Shown here piece by piece: positions 5,908 to 7,552 of a stretch of DNA of 7,552 bases. The stretch's first letter is position 1; every line of letters starts with the position of its first letter. The notes under the pieces were generated by a model. That model searched no databases. It was given only the letters and a program-made list of their open reading frames with translations, and was not told where the DNA came from. This DNA comes from Desulfobacterales bacterium. Its GTDB lineage: Bacteria > Desulfobacterota > Desulfobacteria > Desulfobacterales > C00003106. The stretch covers positions 1 through 7,552 of the forward strand of contig JAUVFC010000085.1 of the NCBI GenBank assembly GCA_030594505.1. Reading direction: 5' to 3'. Both the position numbers and the translations under genes were made by a program.

Positions 5908-7552
5908 TCAACTTTGCCTTATCAGGCCTTTTATCTCCGCGAATATTTCCACATCCGTAAAATAGTTGGCCTTAATTGCTCCGCCGGGGCAAGCAACAGC
6001 GCAAACCCCGCACCCCCTGCATAAAACTTTATTGATTGTAACCCGTTTTTGCATATCATCATAAATTATGGCTTTGTAGGAACAGAGGCCGATACATATC
6101 TTGCACCCGGAGCAGAGGTACTCATTGACTTCAGCGCTGACAGCCTCAAGCGTCAACTTCTCTCCGGGGACAAGTCGTGATAATATACCGCCTGCGGCGG
6201 CCTGTCCCTGTGCTGTTGAGCTTTGAATATCCTTTGGTCCTTGCGCGCATCCGGCAATAAATATCCCCTCCCTGATGGTTGAGACAGGGGCTATATTTGT
6301 GTGTTCTTCAATAAAAAACCCGCTTTCATCTTGTGATATGTCAAAAATTTTGGCCAGGTTTCGGGCGTCTCTTGCCCCTTCAATTGCCGGAGCCAGAACC
6401 ACCATATCAGAAGTAACCGTATCGGGCCTTCCGCGGATATCCGTGTATTTGATCAATATATTACCATCTTCCTCAACAATCTCTATTGAATCAGGGTCCT
6501 TCATATGAAGGAGTTCCATTCCGTTTTCGCTGGAGACTTTGTTAAAGAAGCGTTGTGACTTCTTCCCCGGCAGGCAAAGATCGGAGCGGATGTCGGTAAT
6601 TGAAACTCCGGGCAATTTTTGGTTGGCCTGATGGGCAAATTTCAGTAAATACATACAGCAGATGCCGGAACAGTACTCATTAAAATTTTTGGTCCTGGAG
6701 CCAACACAATGAACAAGCGCAATCTTTTTGGGGGGCTGTCCGTTTTTTAATAAGATCTTCCCTCCGGTTGGACCGGTTGAACTCAACAATCTTTCAAATT
6801 CAAGGCCGGTATATACATTTTCTATCTTTTCATATCCATAGCGGGGCGCTCTCCTTGGATCAAATATATCAAACCCCGTAGCCAGGATTATTGCCCCTAC
6901 TTTTAATTCTTGAACCTGGTCGCTTTCCTCGTAGTTAATAGAGCCGAAAGCACAGGCCTCCTTACAGGCGTCGCATTCTTTCCCCCGGAAACGTAAACAG
7001 CGCTCTTTATCTATGACTGCCGCATGTGGCAGGGCGCCGGCATAAGGAATATAGATGGCTCTTCGTTCATCAAGCCCCTCATTGTATTCATTTTTTACCT
7101 TAACAGGGCAAACCTCAAGACACGCTCCACAGCCAATGCAAGTCTCAGTGTCTACGAATCTTGCTTCCTTCCTGATCTTAACTATGAAATTACCATAAAA
7201 GCCGAGTACCTCTTGTACCTCGGTAAGTGTAAAAAGTTCTATATGCTCATTATGTAAAACCTCATCTAATTTTGGATCAAGTACACAAGAAGCGCACTCC
7301 AAGCTTAAAAACAGATCTCCATATCGGGCTGCTTTGCCTCCAATGGCTGGCAATCTTTCAACCAGATAAACCTTTCTATTTTTTTGCGCAAGTGTCAGCG
7401 CGGCGCTTATCCCGGCTATGCCGGCCCCTACAACGAGAACATCCGCCCGGCATTCTATCTCTTGGATCTCCAACGGTTCATGATAAACAACTCTTTTGAC
7501 CGCGGCGTCAATAATAGCCTTTGCCTTGTCGGTGGCAAGGACCTTATTCTTA
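5908..7552 (-). CDS. hdrA: HdrA-like Fe-S flavoprotein (heterodisulfide reductase subunit A), 5' partial
   Basis: Cytoplasmic FAD and multi-[4Fe-4S] protein, the expected electron-bifurcating subunit of an Hdr-Mvh complex. The frame is open to the window edge: 26 more codons precede the TTG at 7473 and read like the HdrA linker before the FAD domain, so that TTG is not the start and roughly 100 N-terminal residues probably lie outside. Numbering from the TTG: Rossmann motif GAGIAG at 16-21; C60-x2-C63; a ferredoxin cluster at C112, C115, C118, C122; a second with the HdrA-typical long spacing at C159, C167, C170, C174; the HCVGSR...CSGICC block (C256, C268, C272, C273); and two C-terminal clusters at C454/457/460/464 and C485/488/491/495. 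The TGA stop is at 5910-5908. MvhD, its usual electron donor, is encoded next downstream. The family call is firm. The real partner subunits (HdrBC or others) are not visible. Confidence 0.93.
   Translation of the reverse strand, partial: KNKVLATDKAKAIIDAAVKRVVYHEPLEIQEIECRADVLVVGAGIAGISAALTLAQKNRKVYLVERLPAIGGKAARYGDLFLSLECASCVLDPKLDEVLHNEHIELFTLTEVQEVLGFYGNFIVKIRKEARFVDTETCIGCGACLEVCPVKVKNEYNEGLDERRAIYIPYAGALPHAAVIDKERCLRFRGKECDACKEACAFGSINYEESDQVQELKVGAIILATGFDIFDPRRAPRYGYEKIENVYTGLEFERLLSSTGPTGGKILLKNGQPPKKIALVHCVGSRTKNFNEYCSGICCMYLLKFAHQANQKLPGVSITDIRSDLCLPGKKSQRFFNKVSSENGMELLHMKDPDSIEIVEEDGNILIKYTDIRGRPDTVTSDMVVLAPAIEGARDARNLAKIFDISQDESGFFIEEHTNIAPVSTIREGIFIAGCAQGPKDIQSSTAQGQAAAGGILSRLVPGEKLTLEAVSAEVNEYLCSGCKICIGLCSYKAIIYDDMQKRVTINKVLCRGCGVCAVACPGGAIKANYFTDVEIFAEIKGLIRQS

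Overview
The window reads as part of a bacterial chromosome from an anaerobe that couples hydrogen oxidation to flavin-based electron bifurcation. All five supported genes lie on the minus strand, so transcription runs from high to low coordinates. The gene content best fits a Desulfobacterota-type sulfate reducer or syntroph, or a similar deep-branching anaerobe: a group 3c [NiFe] hydrogenase, HdrA, a TusA-family protein and a hybrid histidine kinase with a Cys/Trp-rich N-terminus. This taxonomic guess rests on recalled family distribution, not on a search.

Layout in transcription order: (1) 7552-5908, HdrA-like iron-sulfur flavoprotein, its 5' end cut by the window edge; (2) 5907-5676, a 232-bp gap almost filled by a ~199-bp element with imperfect terminal inverted repeats; (3) 5675-5247, MvhD; (4) 5260-4301, MvhG, overlapping mvhD by 14 bp; (5) 4300-4167, a spacer holding a second, unrelated imperfect inverted repeat that runs into the mvhG stop codon; (6) 4166-2712, MvhA, the NiFe catalytic subunit; (7) 2683-2459, a 74-aa TusA-like protein behind a strong Shine-Dalgarno sequence; (8) 2440-173, a 755-aa soluble hybrid sensor kinase; (9) 172-1, non-coding sequence with several short palindromes.

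How the genes probably work together: MvhA splits H2 at the NiFe site, MvhG carries electrons through its Fe-S clusters, and the [2Fe-2S] protein MvhD passes them to the FAD of HdrA, which bifurcates them to a low-potential acceptor (ferredoxin) and a higher-potential disulfide-type acceptor. No HdrB or HdrC is visible here; they may lie outside the window. The less expected part is the 3' end of the cluster, where a TusA-like sulfur carrier and a cytoplasmic hybrid kinase follow mvhA with gaps of only 28 and 18 bp. This suggests a link between hydrogenase/Hdr electron flow, persulfide chemistry and a redox- or metal-sensing signalling protein. That link is inference from gene order alone.
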